The notes under the pieces: generated by a model
Told to the model about the DNA's origin: nothing
The model's input: only the letters and a program-made list of their open reading frames with translations
Databases searched by the model: none
Shown: positions 49,698 through 57,923 of the stretch, one piece after another
Position numbering within the stretch: the first letter of the stretch is position 1
Layout: each line of letters opens with the position of its first letter
Position numbers and translations under genes: made by a program
From: an uncultured Oscillospiraceae bacterium
Lineage (GTDB): Bacteria > Bacillota > Clostridia > Oscillospirales > Oscillospiraceae
Direction of reading: 5' to 3'
DNA: 64,000 bases
NCBI GenBank assembly: GCA_910585155.1
Contig: CAJUEC010000001.1
Span: forward strand, 79,924-143,923

Positions 49698-50912
49698 TCA
49701 CCGCCATTTCATGGGCAGTCTCAGCCGGATGTCGCAGCCCGTCTGCCCGTCGCTCCGGCGGCCGACGGACAGGTCGCATCCCTTCCCCATCACCCGCTTC
49801 AGGTTTCGGTTCAGGTCCCGCAGGGAGCTGTGCTCCTTCATCAAATAGGCGTCCGCCCGGCTCTCCATCTCCTCCGGGGTCACCCCTCCGCTGTTGGACA
49901 GTATGTGCAGGAGCAGCTCCTTGCCGCTCTCCTCCGCCTCGATCTGAACCCGCCGCTGCTCCTCCTCGCCGCCGAAGGACTGGAGCACCATCTCCACAAT
50001 GGTCCGGAAGATGAGAAACGGACAGTTGATCCCCCAGTACTGCTTCTGCACCGACACGCGGTAGTCCAGCATCTCCCCCCACCAGGCCTTCTGCACCCGG
50101 AGGTAGGCCTCGGCGTAGTTCAGCTCCTCCCCCAGGGAGGACAGCTTGCGCTCCGTCTCAATGGTGTAGCGGATGATGTCGGCAAAGTCCAGGGCCACCT
50201 CCCCGGTCTGGGACGCCCCCTCCCGGTAGGCCAGCTGGGTGATCAGGTTCATCACAAAAAAGAACTGGTCCGACGACTCCTGCTGCCACAGGGCGGTGCG
50301 CTCCTGCCGGCGGATGGACAGCTCCAGGTCGGACCGGGCGGCCTGCTCCTCGGCCTGCTCCTGGCCCCGGCCTTCCTGGGGCCGGGCGGGGCCCCGGGCC
50401 CGGTGATCCTGCATGGCGTAGAGGAACATGTCCCGCACCACCTGCACCGAGGCCAGCAGCTTGTCATAGGTCATCTCCCGCACGTGGCGGTAGGCCTCCC
50501 CCATGGCCTCATTCTTGCACCAGTTGGCCCGGGGGATGATGTACTCCAGCTCCCGCTCCTCCGCGTCGGTGAGGCGCACCTGGCCGCCCATCACTGAGCC
50601 CAGGTAGTTGTCGTCCAGGATCAGCGGTACGGCGAAATCCACCAGGTCCGCGTGGCAGCGGTAGATGTACGGCTGCCCTGTGATGGCGGCGTGGAGCCCG
50701 CCGTGGGCGTCGCACTGCTCGCACATCTCGGAAAAGCCCTGGAGGTCCCGCCCCAGCATGCAGTGGTGGGTGAAGCCGCTGTACCGGGTGATGGGCCGGC
50801 CCTTGTAATCCACGGTGACAAAGGCCAGCCCCATGGCCTTGGAGCACTTGTCCTGGATGGACTGGAGCAGCTCCACGTCAACCTGTTCCGATATTTTTTT
50901 GAACTCTCCCAT
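49698..50912 (-). CDS. PocR-domain sensor with degenerate LytS-type histidine kinase domain
   Basis: A 404-residue soluble protein. The N-terminal PocR ligand domain (about 5-165; CSKAMGLAFVTVDYKGRP, FSEMCEQCDAHGG, IYRCHADLVDFAVPLIL with its Cys/His set) is thought to sense 1,2-propanediol or a related diol. The second half follows the LytS-type kinase layout (EELNYAEAYLRVQKAWWG). However, the phospho-His of the PHF..N motif aligns with Phe in DQFFFVMNLI, the Asn of VENA aligns with Met in VEMVLQSF, and the G-box is altered. RBS GGGAGGCG. It may signal by binding, not by phosphorylation. Confidence 0.85.
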   Translation of the reverse strand: MGEFKKISEQVDVELLQSIQDKCSKAMGLAFVTVDYKGRPITRYSGFTHHCMLGRDLQGFSEMCEQCDAHGGLHAAITGQPYIYRCHADLVDFAVPLILDDNYLGSVMGGQVRLTDAEERELEYIIPRANWCKNEAMGEAYRHVREMTYDKLLASVQVVRDMFLYAMQDHRARGPARPQEGRGQEQAEEQAARSDLELSIRRQERTALWQQESSDQFFFVMNLITQLAYREGASQTGEVALDFADIIRYTIETERKLSSLGEELNYAEAYLRVQKAWWGEMLDYRVSVQKQYWGINCPFLIFRTIVEMVLQSFGGEEEQRRVQIEAEESGKELLLHILSNSGGVTPEEMESRADAYLMKEHSSLRDLNRNLKRVMGKGCDLSVGRRSDGQTGCDIRLRLPMKWR

Positions 50913-50998
50913 TGCTTTTTCGCCTCCCTAGATCGCATATTGCGCCATTTGCCTCCGAGCGGGCGGACTGCCTTGGATGATGATGGAAATGTAGTTTC

Positions 50999-51026
50999 AT
51001 TATAACAAAAAAATACCCGTACACAA
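50999..51026 (-). promoter_or_regulatory. promoter of the regulator-pduQ unit
   Basis: On the reverse strand: TTGTGT (51026-51021), 16-bp spacer, TGTTATAAT with an extended -10 (TATAAT at 51004-50999). The leader is about 80 bases. Confidence 0.72.
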
Positions 51027-51097
51027 CGCTTTATTTTGAGTTCGAACGGTGTTTTTTTGCGCGAAGCGGCCATTTTTGACTACCCCGCAAAATTGAC

Positions 51098-51131
51098 AAA
51101 AAAGCGGCGCGGCCCATGGGGACCGCGCCGC
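51098..51131 (-). terminator. terminator of the membrane-protein gene at 51170
   Basis: On the reverse strand GCGGCGCGG (51131-51123) pairs with CCGCGCCGC (51112-51104), followed by TTTTTT (complement of 51103-51098). Confidence 0.88.
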
Positions 51132-51169
51132 CTCGGCGGATGAAAAACAGGGCTCATCTAACGGGCCCC

Positions 51170-52135
51170 CTACGGCTGTCCGTCCTCCTGCCCCTCTGTG
51201 CCCTGGGCGCGGGGCTCCGGGCCGTCCCCAGCGGGGACCTCCTCTCCGTCGGGGAGCTGGCGGAGGGGCTTGGCCCCCAGCGCCGGGCGGAGGCGGTCCC
51301 GGCCCAGCTGGATCGCATTGTGGATGCCCCCCGCCCGGTAGGACACCGCCGCCCCCGCGGTCACCCCGCCGATGACCACGCCGCCCACAATGCCGATCAC
51401 CGGGTTCACCGCCAGCAGTCCGCCGAACATGAAGTTCAGCGCCACCGCCCCCAGGGAAACCAGGCTGAGCAGCCGGGCGTTGCGGTTGATGTTGTTGTTG
51501 ACAATGGAGGTGTAGGTGTCCAGGTCCTTGATGACGGTGTTCTTGATCAGCTCGTACCGCTCCTCCAGGAAGCGGAACTCCAGCGCCACCTGCCCCTGGA
51601 GCACGTAGCTGTTCTGCATCTGCATGGGGAAGTACCCCTTGTCGATGCGGGCGATGATCTCCTTGAGGCCGATGACCCGACCGCCGTACTCGGTGTACTT
51701 GCGCCGGAAGTCCAGAATGCGGTAGGTTCCGCTGTTGTCGATGTGGCTGTCCAGGCTGTTCTCCAGCAGCTTCATGTCCTCCACCCCCTGCTCCACCAGG
51801 GCGGACAGCTGGGCGATGGCGAATTGGAGGGCATACATCAGCCCCTGGCCCAGATACTTGACGCTGCGCTCCTCCAAAAACTCCCGGAACAGCCCCTGGG
51901 GGGACTCCTCGATCACCAGATTGCTCCCTGCCTGGCGCAGGCGCAGCTCCCCCGGCAGGTCCTCCCCCCCGTAGAGCAGCTCCAGGGTGAGGCTCTGCTC
52001 GTCGCCGAGGATCCGCTGCCGGACCACCGGCTCCCGGATGGGGCCGTAAAATATGCAGTATTCGCTCTGCTCCGGGCCAGCGCCCTCGGGGTGCCGGCCT
52101 CGGTTCATGCGCTGGTAAAATATGAGCTCTTCCAT
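51170..52135 (-). CDS. uncharacterised protein with CorA-like coiled coil and two C-terminal membrane segments
   Basis: A protein of 321 residues. Residues about 90-235 are charged helices (LMYALQFAIAQLSALVEQG, LRF.EERYELIKNTVIKDLD), then NNNINRNARLLSLVSLGAVAL, a hydrophobic pair (about 235-280, with GGLLAVNPVIGIVGGVVIGG), and a hydrophilic Gly/Pro/Glu tail. The topology recalls CorA-type proteins, but no GMN signature is visible. It has its own promoter. GCGGGAG upstream favours 52135 over the TTG at 52219. No function is assigned. Confidence 0.6.
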   Translation of the reverse strand: MEELIFYQRMNRGRHPEGAGPEQSEYCIFYGPIREPVVRQRILGDEQSLTLELLYGGEDLPGELRLRQAGSNLVIEESPQGLFREFLEERSVKYLGQGLMYALQFAIAQLSALVEQGVEDMKLLENSLDSHIDNSGTYRILDFRRKYTEYGGRVIGLKEIIARIDKGYFPMQMQNSYVLQGQVALEFRFLEERYELIKNTVIKDLDTYTSIVNNNINRNARLLSLVSLGAVALNFMFGGLLAVNPVIGIVGGVVIGGVTAGAAVSYRAGGIHNAIQLGRDRLRPALGAKPLRQLPDGEEVPAGDGPEPRAQGTEGQEDGQP

Positions 52136-52233
52136 GGGCTGCTCCCGCGCCTTTCCTCCGTTATGGGACAGGATGGCGGGCCGGCCCGGGGCCGTCCGCC
52201 TGGATCTGGGGAATTTCAACCGTTATCGACCTT

Positions 52234-52262
52234 ATGATACGGCAAAAGAGCCCCGGGCGCAA
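52234..52262 (-). promoter_or_regulatory. promoter of the gene at 51170
   Basis: On the reverse strand: -35 TTGCGC (52262-52257), 17-bp spacer, -10 TATCAT (52239-52234). Confidence 0.65.
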
Positions 52263-52331
52263 GGGGTTTTTTTGCTCCGCGCCCCCTTTTTCCCGCGGGC
52301 CGCGCCCGCTCCGCCATTTTTACAATTTCCA

Positions 52332-52360
52332 TTGACATTGTCCCCGTTTCGGCATAAACT
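52332..52360 (+). promoter_or_regulatory. promoter of the DUF5067-like gene
   Basis: TTGACA (52332-52337), 17-bp spacer, TAAACT (52355-52360), about 30 bases before the ATG at 52391. Confidence 0.7.
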
Positions 52361-52390
52361 GCATACTAGTAAAATTGGGAGGGCTTGCCC

Positions 52391-53623
52391 ATGAGAATCT
52401 GGAAGATTGTATCTGGAGTGCTGTCCATCGCCGTCAGCCTGTTTGTGGTGTTTCAATCCTTTTTCGCGGGGATGTGGAATATCCTGTCTCAAAATGGGCA
52501 GTCCTCCGGCACCGCCGGCGTGGTGGTGGCCATCACCCTGCTCACCGGCGGCATCGTGGCCCTGGCCACCCACAACGGCAGCCGGGGCGGGGATATCGCC
52601 ATGGCCATCCTGTACGGCATCGGGGCCGTCATCGGCTTTGTGATGGCGGGGGACTTCGCCGATCTGGCCATCTGGGCGGCCTGGTGCGCGCTGTGCGCCT
52701 TTCTGGCCCTGCTGGACATCGGCATCGGTGGGTACGGCGATAACGACGTGTCCATCCCCATGGGCCCCGCCCAGCGGCCCCAGACCATCACCCCCCTGAA
52801 GCAGGTGATTTTGGAGCGCAACCCCAAGAAGCGCAACGCCGCCATTGACGCCCTCCCCGAGCGGGAGGCCAAAAACTACCTCAAGCAGGTGCTGGGGGCC
52901 TTCTTCTATCGGATGCCCCTGCGGGAGCCGGAGGAGGAGAGCGAGCCGGAGGGCGGCGGCATCCTCAACGCCGTGCTCATCGCCCTGCTGGCGGTGGTGG
53001 GGGTGTTCATACTGGGGCTGGTGATCTATTTCGCGGTGTCGGCGGTGAACGGCCAGAACCCCGCCCAGGCCACCCCGCCCCCCGCCCAGAGCCAGGAGGC
53101 CGGCCCCACCCCCCCGGCCTCGGAGGCCCCCTCCCAGCCCGCCGCCAGCGAGGAGCCCTCCCCCAGCGAGGAGCCCTCCCCCGGTGAGGAGCCCTCCCCC
53201 AGCGCCCAGGCGGAGCCCGGCACCCTGGGCGACTACTTCGTGGAGATTCAAAGCGCCATCGTCACCCAGGACTATGAGGGCAATCCCGCCATCCTCATCA
53301 CCTACACCTGGACCAACAACAGCCAGGCCACCATCAACGCCATGACCGCCTTCACCGAGCGGGCCTTCCAGGACGGCGTGCAGCTGGACACCGCCATCCT
53401 GCTGTCCAGCAACCCCCAGTACACCTCCGGCACCTCCCTGAAGGAGCTGCGCCCCGGCGCCAGCACCGACGTGCAGTGCGCCTTCCTGCTGCCCAACACC
53501 GCCTCCCCTGTGGAGTTTGAGGTGTACGAGTTCATGGGTCTGTCCGAGGAGGCGGTGACTATGACCTTCGACCCGGCCAGCCTCACCGTGCTGGGCACCC
53601 CCTCCGCAGCCCCAGCGGAGTGA
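52391..53623 (+). CDS. membrane protein with extracellular DUF5067-like domain
   Basis: A protein of 410 residues. About four hydrophobic segments fill residues 1-110, a cytosolic helix pair follows (NPKKRNAAIDALPEREAKNYLK cut here: NPKKRNAAIDALPE), another membrane segment lies at about 193-218, and then a Pro/Ser/Glu linker with EEPSPSEEPSPGEEPSPS. The C-terminal 130 residues (EIQSAIVTQDYEGNPAILI, TYTWTNNSQATINAM) resemble DUF5067/DUF4352 immunoglobulin-like domains. GGGAGGGC and the ATG at 52391 set the start. Role unknown. Confidence 0.7.
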   Translation: MRIWKIVSGVLSIAVSLFVVFQSFFAGMWNILSQNGQSSGTAGVVVAITLLTGGIVALATHNGSRGGDIAMAILYGIGAVIGFVMAGDFADLAIWAAWCALCAFLALLDIGIGGYGDNDVSIPMGPAQRPQTITPLKQVILERNPKKRNAAIDALPEREAKNYLKQVLGAFFYRMPLREPEEESEPEGGGILNAVLIALLAVVGVFILGLVIYFAVSAVNGQNPAQATPPPAQSQEAGPTPPASEAPSQPAASEEPSPSEEPSPGEEPSPSAQAEPGTLGDYFVEIQSAIVTQDYEGNPAILITYTWTNNSQATINAMTAFTERAFQDGVQLDTAILLSSNPQYTSGTSLKELRPGASTDVQCAFLLPNTASPVEFEVYEFMGLSEEAVTMTFDPASLTVLGTPSAAPAE

Positions 53624-53639
53624 GGGCGACAAAAAACCC

Positions 53640-53668
53640 TTGCATTTTGCTGCGGGAAAGGATATAAT
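53640..53668 (+). promoter_or_regulatory. promoter of the aromatic amino acid operon
   Basis: -35 TTGCAT (53640-53645), 17-bp spacer, -10 TATAAT (53663-53668). It lies right after the DUF5067-like gene. Confidence 0.82.
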
Positions 53669-53700
53669 GTCTCCAAATCCATTGTCAGCGAGGTATTCCC

Positions 53701-53796
53701 ATGACTGCTTCCGCCGCCCACAGCTTCACCGCCGGCTATGGCTGGACTCGATTTTACGGGTTCGGCTGCTTTGGCGTGGAGAGACGCGGCGCGTGA
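53701..53796 (+). CDS. aromatic-rich leader peptide of the aro operon
   Basis: An ORF of 31 codons plus stop between the promoter and the attenuator, with GAGG about 8 bases before its ATG. Residues 9, 18, 21 and 24 are Phe, 13 and 19 Tyr and 15 Trp: seven aromatic residues within 16 codons, including the run GYGWTRFYGFGCF. Such a peptide would make ribosomes stall when charged aromatic tRNAs are scarce, preventing the downstream terminator from forming. It is too short for usual gene calling. Recognition is by codon content and position. Confidence 0.8.
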   Translation: MTASAAHSFTAGYGWTRFYGFGCFGVERRGA

Positions 53797-53834
53797 GCCA
53801 GGGGGATTGAACCCCGCCTGAATCTGCATTTTGG

Positions 53835-53876
53835 GAAGCTCATGGCCCGCGCTCTGCGGCCCATGGGCTTCTTTTT
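53835..53876 (+). terminator. transcription attenuator upstream of aroF
   Basis: GAAGCTCATGG (53835-53845) pairs with CCATGGGCTTC (53861-53871) with one G-T pair. CCGC/GCGG extends the stem inward and CTTTTTA follows. It lies after the leader peptide stop and before aroF. A separate small hairpin GGGG-N6-CCCC lies at about 53801-53816; the antiterminator pairing was not resolved by eye. Confidence 0.85.
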
Positions 53877-53897
53877 ATTGAAAAAGGGGGAAATTTT

Positions 53898-54920
53898 ATG
53901 GTTATCGTCATGAAACCGGGCGTGAGCCAGGAGAAAATTCAAACGCTGGTGGCCCAGCTGGAGCGGGATCACGGCGTCGCCGTGGGCGTCACCAACGGGG
54001 TGGGCTGCTCCATTCTGGGGCTGGTGGGGGACACCGCCCACATCGACATGGACAAGCTCTCCATGAACGACGACGTGGAACGGATCATGCGGGTACAGGA
54101 GCCCTACAAAAAGGCAAACCGCAAATTCCACCCGGCGGACACGGTGGCGGACGTATCCGGCGTGCCCATCGGCGGCGGGGACCGGTTTACCGTCATCGCC
54201 GGGCCCTGCTCGGTGGAGAGCGAGGAGCAGATCGTGGGGGTGGCCCGGAACGTGAAGGACGCCGGGGCCGCCCTGCTGCGGGGGGGCGCGTTCAAGCCCC
54301 GCACGTCGCCCTACTCCTTCCAGGGCATGGGCACCGACGGGCTGGAGCTGCTGCTGGAGGCCAAGGCGGACACCGGCCTGCCCATCGTGTCCGAGATCAT
54401 GGCCCCCCGGTACTGCCAGCTGTTTGAGGAAAAGGTGGACCTGGTGCAGGTGGGGGCCCGGAACATGCAGAACTTCGACCTGCTCAAAGAAGTGGGTAAG
54501 CTGTCCAAGCCGGTGCTGCTCAAGCGGGGGCTGTCCAACACCTACGAGGAGTGGATCATGTCGGCGGAGTACATCATGGCCGCGGGCAACGAGAACGTGA
54601 TTTTGTGCGAGCGGGGTGTGCGGACCTTTGAGACCTATACCCGCAACACCCTGGACCTGTCCGCCATCCCGGCCATCCGGAGGATGAGCCACCTGCCCAT
54701 CGTGGTGGACCCCTCCCACGCCGCCGGGATGTACTGGATGGTGGAGCCCCTGGCCATGGCGGCCGTGGCGGTGGGGGCGGACGGCCTGATGGTGGAGGTG
54801 CACAACGACCCGCCCTGCGCCAAGTGCGACGGGGCCCAGTCCCTGACGCCGGAGAAGTTCCGGCATCTCATGGGGAAGCTGAACCCGCTCATTGAGTTGA
54901 TGGGGAAGAAATTGGTGTAA
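53898..54920 (+). CDS. aroF: 3-deoxy-7-phosphoheptulonate (DAHP) synthase, type I-beta
   Basis: The 340-residue first enzyme of the shikimate pathway, condensing PEP and erythrose-4-phosphate. The N-terminal ferredoxin-like regulatory domain (about 1-70; MVIVMKPGVSQEKIQTLVAQ) is followed by the barrel: FTVIAGPCSVES, RGGAFKPRTSPYSFQG, VGARNMQNFDLLKEVG, PVLLKRGLSNT and VVDPSHAAG. RBS AAAAAGGGGGAAA. It heads the aro operon behind an attenuator. Confidence 0.97.
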   Translation: MVIVMKPGVSQEKIQTLVAQLERDHGVAVGVTNGVGCSILGLVGDTAHIDMDKLSMNDDVERIMRVQEPYKKANRKFHPADTVADVSGVPIGGGDRFTVIAGPCSVESEEQIVGVARNVKDAGAALLRGGAFKPRTSPYSFQGMGTDGLELLLEAKADTGLPIVSEIMAPRYCQLFEEKVDLVQVGARNMQNFDLLKEVGKLSKPVLLKRGLSNTYEEWIMSAEYIMAAGNENVILCERGVRTFETYTRNTLDLSAIPAIRRMSHLPIVVDPSHAAGMYWMVEPLAMAAVAVGADGLMVEVHNDPPCAKCDGAQSLTPEKFRHLMGKLNPLIELMGKKLV

Positions 54921-55017
54921 TGGCGGGCGGGGCAGGAATCCCGTCTCCGACTGGGTCGGCGATGAACGTGTGCCGCTGGCACACATTGCCCCCGCCCTAC
55001 AGAAAGGGGTATTTGAC

Positions 55018-56094
55018 ATGACAACCCTCACCGTTGCCCTGCCGGGCCGGGAGTACGATATTTTAATTCAGCGGGGCCTGCTCTCCCAGGCGGGGGAGCG
55101 GGTGCGGGCCGTCCTGCCAAAGGCCCGCAAGCTGGCGGTGGTCACCGATACCAACGTCCACCCCCTCTGCTATGACCAGGTCAAGGCCGGCTTGCAGCTG
55201 GCCGGCTTCCAGGTGGGGCTGTTTGTGATTCCCGCCGGAGAGAAAAGCAAGGACGCCGCACACCTTGTGGAGCTGTGGGAATACCTGATGCACTTCGGCC
55301 TCACCCGCACCGACGGGGTCATCGCCCTGGGGGGCGGGGTGGTGGGGGACCTGGCGGGCTTTGCCGCCGCCACCATCCTCCGGGGGGTGGCCTTTGTCCA
55401 GATCCCCACCACCCTGCTGGCCCAGGTGGACTCCTCCGTGGGGGGGAAGGTGGCGGTGGACCTGGAGCACGGCAAAAATCTGGCCGGGGCCTTCCACCAG
55501 CCCAAACTGGTGCTTATGGACCCGGACACGCTGGACACGTTGCCCCTGCCCCAGTTCATGGACGGCATGGCGGAGGTGGTCAAGTACGGCTGCATTTGGG
55601 ACGCTGAATTTTTTAATTTTCTCACCGCCCGGCCCTCCCGCCCCGAATTGACGGCAGATATTGAACACATTTTGTATACCTGCTGCGATATAAAACGAAA
55701 GGTTGTCATGGAGGACGAGCGGGACACCGGCCTGCGGATGCTCCTCAACTTCGGCCACACCCTGGGCCACGCCTACGAGCTGGCGGGGCACTATACCCAG
55801 TGGAGCCACGGCCAGGCGGTGGCGGCGGGCATGTGCGCCGCGGCAAAGCTGGGGGCGGCGCTGGGGGTCACCCGGTCGGAGGTGCCGGGGCGCATTGAGG
55901 GCGCGCTGGCCGCCCTGGGCCTGCCCACCTCCATTCCCTGTTCAATGGAGGACTACGCCGCCGCCGTCGGCCTGGACAAAAAGGGGGCCGGGGCGGACAT
56001 CACCCTGATTCTGCTGGACAAAATCGGCCATGCCGTCCCCCACAAGCTGCCCAAGGCACAGCTCATGGGGCTGCTTGATCCCCGCATATTGTAG
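55018..56094 (+). CDS. aroB: 3-dehydroquinate synthase
   Basis: A 358-residue NAD-dependent enzyme closing DAHP to 3-dehydroquinate. ALGGGVVGDLAGFAAA binds NAD, PTTLLAQVDSSVGGKVAVDL the substrate, and metal ligands are Glu in DGMAEVVKYG, His in NFGHTLGHAYE and His in WSHGQAVAAG. AGAAAGGGG precedes the ATG at 55018. Its TAG stop lies inside the GC-rich inverted repeat that separates it from aroA. Confidence 0.96.
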   Translation: MTTLTVALPGREYDILIQRGLLSQAGERVRAVLPKARKLAVVTDTNVHPLCYDQVKAGLQLAGFQVGLFVIPAGEKSKDAAHLVELWEYLMHFGLTRTDGVIALGGGVVGDLAGFAAATILRGVAFVQIPTTLLAQVDSSVGGKVAVDLEHGKNLAGAFHQPKLVLMDPDTLDTLPLPQFMDGMAEVVKYGCIWDAEFFNFLTARPSRPELTADIEHILYTCCDIKRKVVMEDERDTGLRMLLNFGHTLGHAYELAGHYTQWSHGQAVAAGMCAAAKLGAALGVTRSEVPGRIEGALAALGLPTSIPCSMEDYAAAVGLDKKGAGADITLILLDKIGHAVPHKLPKAQLMGLLDPRIL

Positions 56095-56166
56095 GGGAGG
56101 GGCTTGCCCCTCCCGCAAAACAACGAGCATTTCGGTACAACGGGCGGGGCAAGCCCCGCCCCTACA
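56090..56166. repeat. GC-rich REP-like palindromic element
   Basis: TGTAGGGG-A-GGGGCTTGCCCC (56090-) and its inverted partner ending GGGGCAAGCCCCGCCCCTACA (shown cut; right arm 56141-56166) form 26-base arms with two mismatches around a 25-base centre. Each arm is itself palindromic (GGGGCTTGCCCC / GGGGCAAGCCCC). It overlaps the aroB stop codon. The design is that of REP/BIME elements. Confidence 0.7.
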
Positions 56167-56194
56167 GATGCTCTACAGTCAGGAGGAAACCGCC

Positions 56195-57919
56195 ATGAAC
56201 GTCACCATCACCCCCGGCAGACTGTCCGGGACCGTTACCCCGCCCCCGTCCAAGAGCCAGAGCCACCGCCTGCTCATCGCCGCCGCCCTGGCCCACGGGG
56301 AGAGCATGATCACCAATATGGCCCGCTCCCAGGACATCGAGGCCACCGTCAACTGCCTGGAGGAGCTGGGGGCGGGGTTTTCCTGGGCGGGGAGCACTGT
56401 CACGGTGCGGGGCATGGGGGCCAACGCCATGTCCCCCCTGCGGCGCATGGCCTATCCCCGGCTGGACTGCGGAGAGAGCGGCTCCACCCTGCGCTTCCTG
56501 ATCCCCATCGCGCTGGCGGTGCGGGGCGGGGGAATCTTCACCGGCCGGGGGCGGCTGATGGAGCGGCCGCTGAGGCCCTATTTTGACCTCTTCGACGAGA
56601 AGGGCATTTTCTATGAGCTGAAGGACGGCGCGCTCACCGTGGCGGGAACGCTCGCCCCCGGGGAATACCGCCTGCCGGGGGATGTGTCCTCCCAGTTTTT
56701 CACTGGGCTGCTGTTCGCCCTGCCCCTGCTGAACGGGCCCTCGGCCATCATCCCCACCACCCCCCTGGAGAGCGAGGGCTATATCCAGATGACCCTCCAG
56801 GCCATGGGCCAGTTCGGGGTGGAGATGCCCGTTACCATGTCCCTGCCCCCCCAGTACCACCCCCAGGGAAACCAGACCTACCGGGCCGCGAAGGTTCAGG
56901 TGGAGGGGGACTGGTCCCAGGCGGCGTTCTGGTACGCGGCCATGTATCTGTCGGACGTGAACGTGAGCGGACTGAACTTCCGCTCCACCCAGGGCGACCG
57001 GGTGATGGCGGATTACTTCGACCAATTCTTTATGGGGAGCAATGACTACGACGTGTCCGGCTGCCCCGACCTGGTCCCCCCTCTGGCGGCCATGGCGGCC
57101 CTCTGCCCCGGCGGCAACGTAACCCGGCTCATCAACGCCGCCCGCCTGCGGCTCAAGGAGAGCGACCGGCTTTCCTCCGTCACGGCGGTGCTCAACGCCA
57201 TGGGCGCGGACGTCACAGAAGGGCCGGACTTCCTGGAAATTCGGGGCAAAGAAACGCTGGCCGGGGGCGTCACGGTGGACAGCTTCAACGACCACCGCAT
57301 CGCCATGATGGCGGCCATTGCCGCTGTCCGCTGCAATCATCCCGTGACAATCAACGCGGCGGAATGCGTGGCCAAGTCCTACCCCGGCTTCTGGGAGGAC
57401 TTTGAACGGCTGGGAGGAAAAATAGAGCGGCGCTACGACCTGTCCCTGGCCCCCATCGGCCCGGACAACTGGAAGCAGGCCGCCCTGCTCACCACCGACC
57501 GGGAGCGGCTCAACCCCCTGGACCAGGAGTGGGTGACCAGCAACGCCTTCTCCCTGCTCCAGGCCGCCTATGACCCCGCCTGGACCTGCCGCCTGATCTG
57601 TTCCGACGGCAGGCCCGTGGGCTTTGCCTTTTTCGGGCTGTGGGAGGAGTGGGGGAACGTCCCCCTGCTGTGCCGGTATATGATCGACGTGGACTGCCAG
57701 GGCCGGGGGCTGGGGGCCCAGGCCCTCCCCCTGGTGCTGGAGGAGATGTACGCCCTGTACGGGCCCAGAGAGATCTATCTCACGGTGGAGCCGGGGAACA
57801 CCCGGGCGGTGCGGCTCTACGAGGGGTGCGGCTTCCGGGCCACCGGGGAATTCGACTGCACGGAGGCGGTCTATGTCCGCCCGGCTCCCGGCGGCAAATC
57901 CCACCACAAGGAGTTATAA
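56195..57919 (+). CDS. aroA: EPSP synthase fused to a C-terminal GNAT acetyltransferase domain
   Basis: A protein of 574 residues, about 150 longer than EPSP synthase. Residues 1-415 carry the complete synthase: PPPSKSQSHRLLIAAALA, GSTLRFLIPIAL, LPGDVSSQFFTG, RLKESDRLSSV and DSFNDHRIAMM. From about 425 a GNAT domain follows in the same frame: RYMIDVDCQGRGLGAQAL (acetyl-CoA loop Q-x-x-G-x-G) and YLTVEPGNTRAVRLYEGCGF. AGGAGG precedes 56195. The synthase joins shikimate-3-phosphate and PEP; the acetyl acceptor of the GNAT part is unknown. Confidence 0.92.
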   Translation: MNVTITPGRLSGTVTPPPSKSQSHRLLIAAALAHGESMITNMARSQDIEATVNCLEELGAGFSWAGSTVTVRGMGANAMSPLRRMAYPRLDCGESGSTLRFLIPIALAVRGGGIFTGRGRLMERPLRPYFDLFDEKGIFYELKDGALTVAGTLAPGEYRLPGDVSSQFFTGLLFALPLLNGPSAIIPTTPLESEGYIQMTLQAMGQFGVEMPVTMSLPPQYHPQGNQTYRAAKVQVEGDWSQAAFWYAAMYLSDVNVSGLNFRSTQGDRVMADYFDQFFMGSNDYDVSGCPDLVPPLAAMAALCPGGNVTRLINAARLRLKESDRLSSVTAVLNAMGADVTEGPDFLEIRGKETLAGGVTVDSFNDHRIAMMAAIAAVRCNHPVTINAAECVAKSYPGFWEDFERLGGKIERRYDLSLAPIGPDNWKQAALLTTDRERLNPLDQEWVTSNAFSLLQAAYDPAWTCRLICSDGRPVGFAFFGLWEEWGNVPLLCRYMIDVDCQGRGLGAQALPLVLEEMYALYGPREIYLTVEPGNTRAVRLYEGCGFRATGEFDCTEAVYVRPAPGGKSHHKEL

Positions 57920-57923
57920 AACC

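Noticed and set aside
53797..53834. T-box riboswitch ahead of aroF
   Set aside because: No T-box core of AGGGTGG..CCGCG type and no long stem I; the aromatic leader peptide explains the attenuator better.
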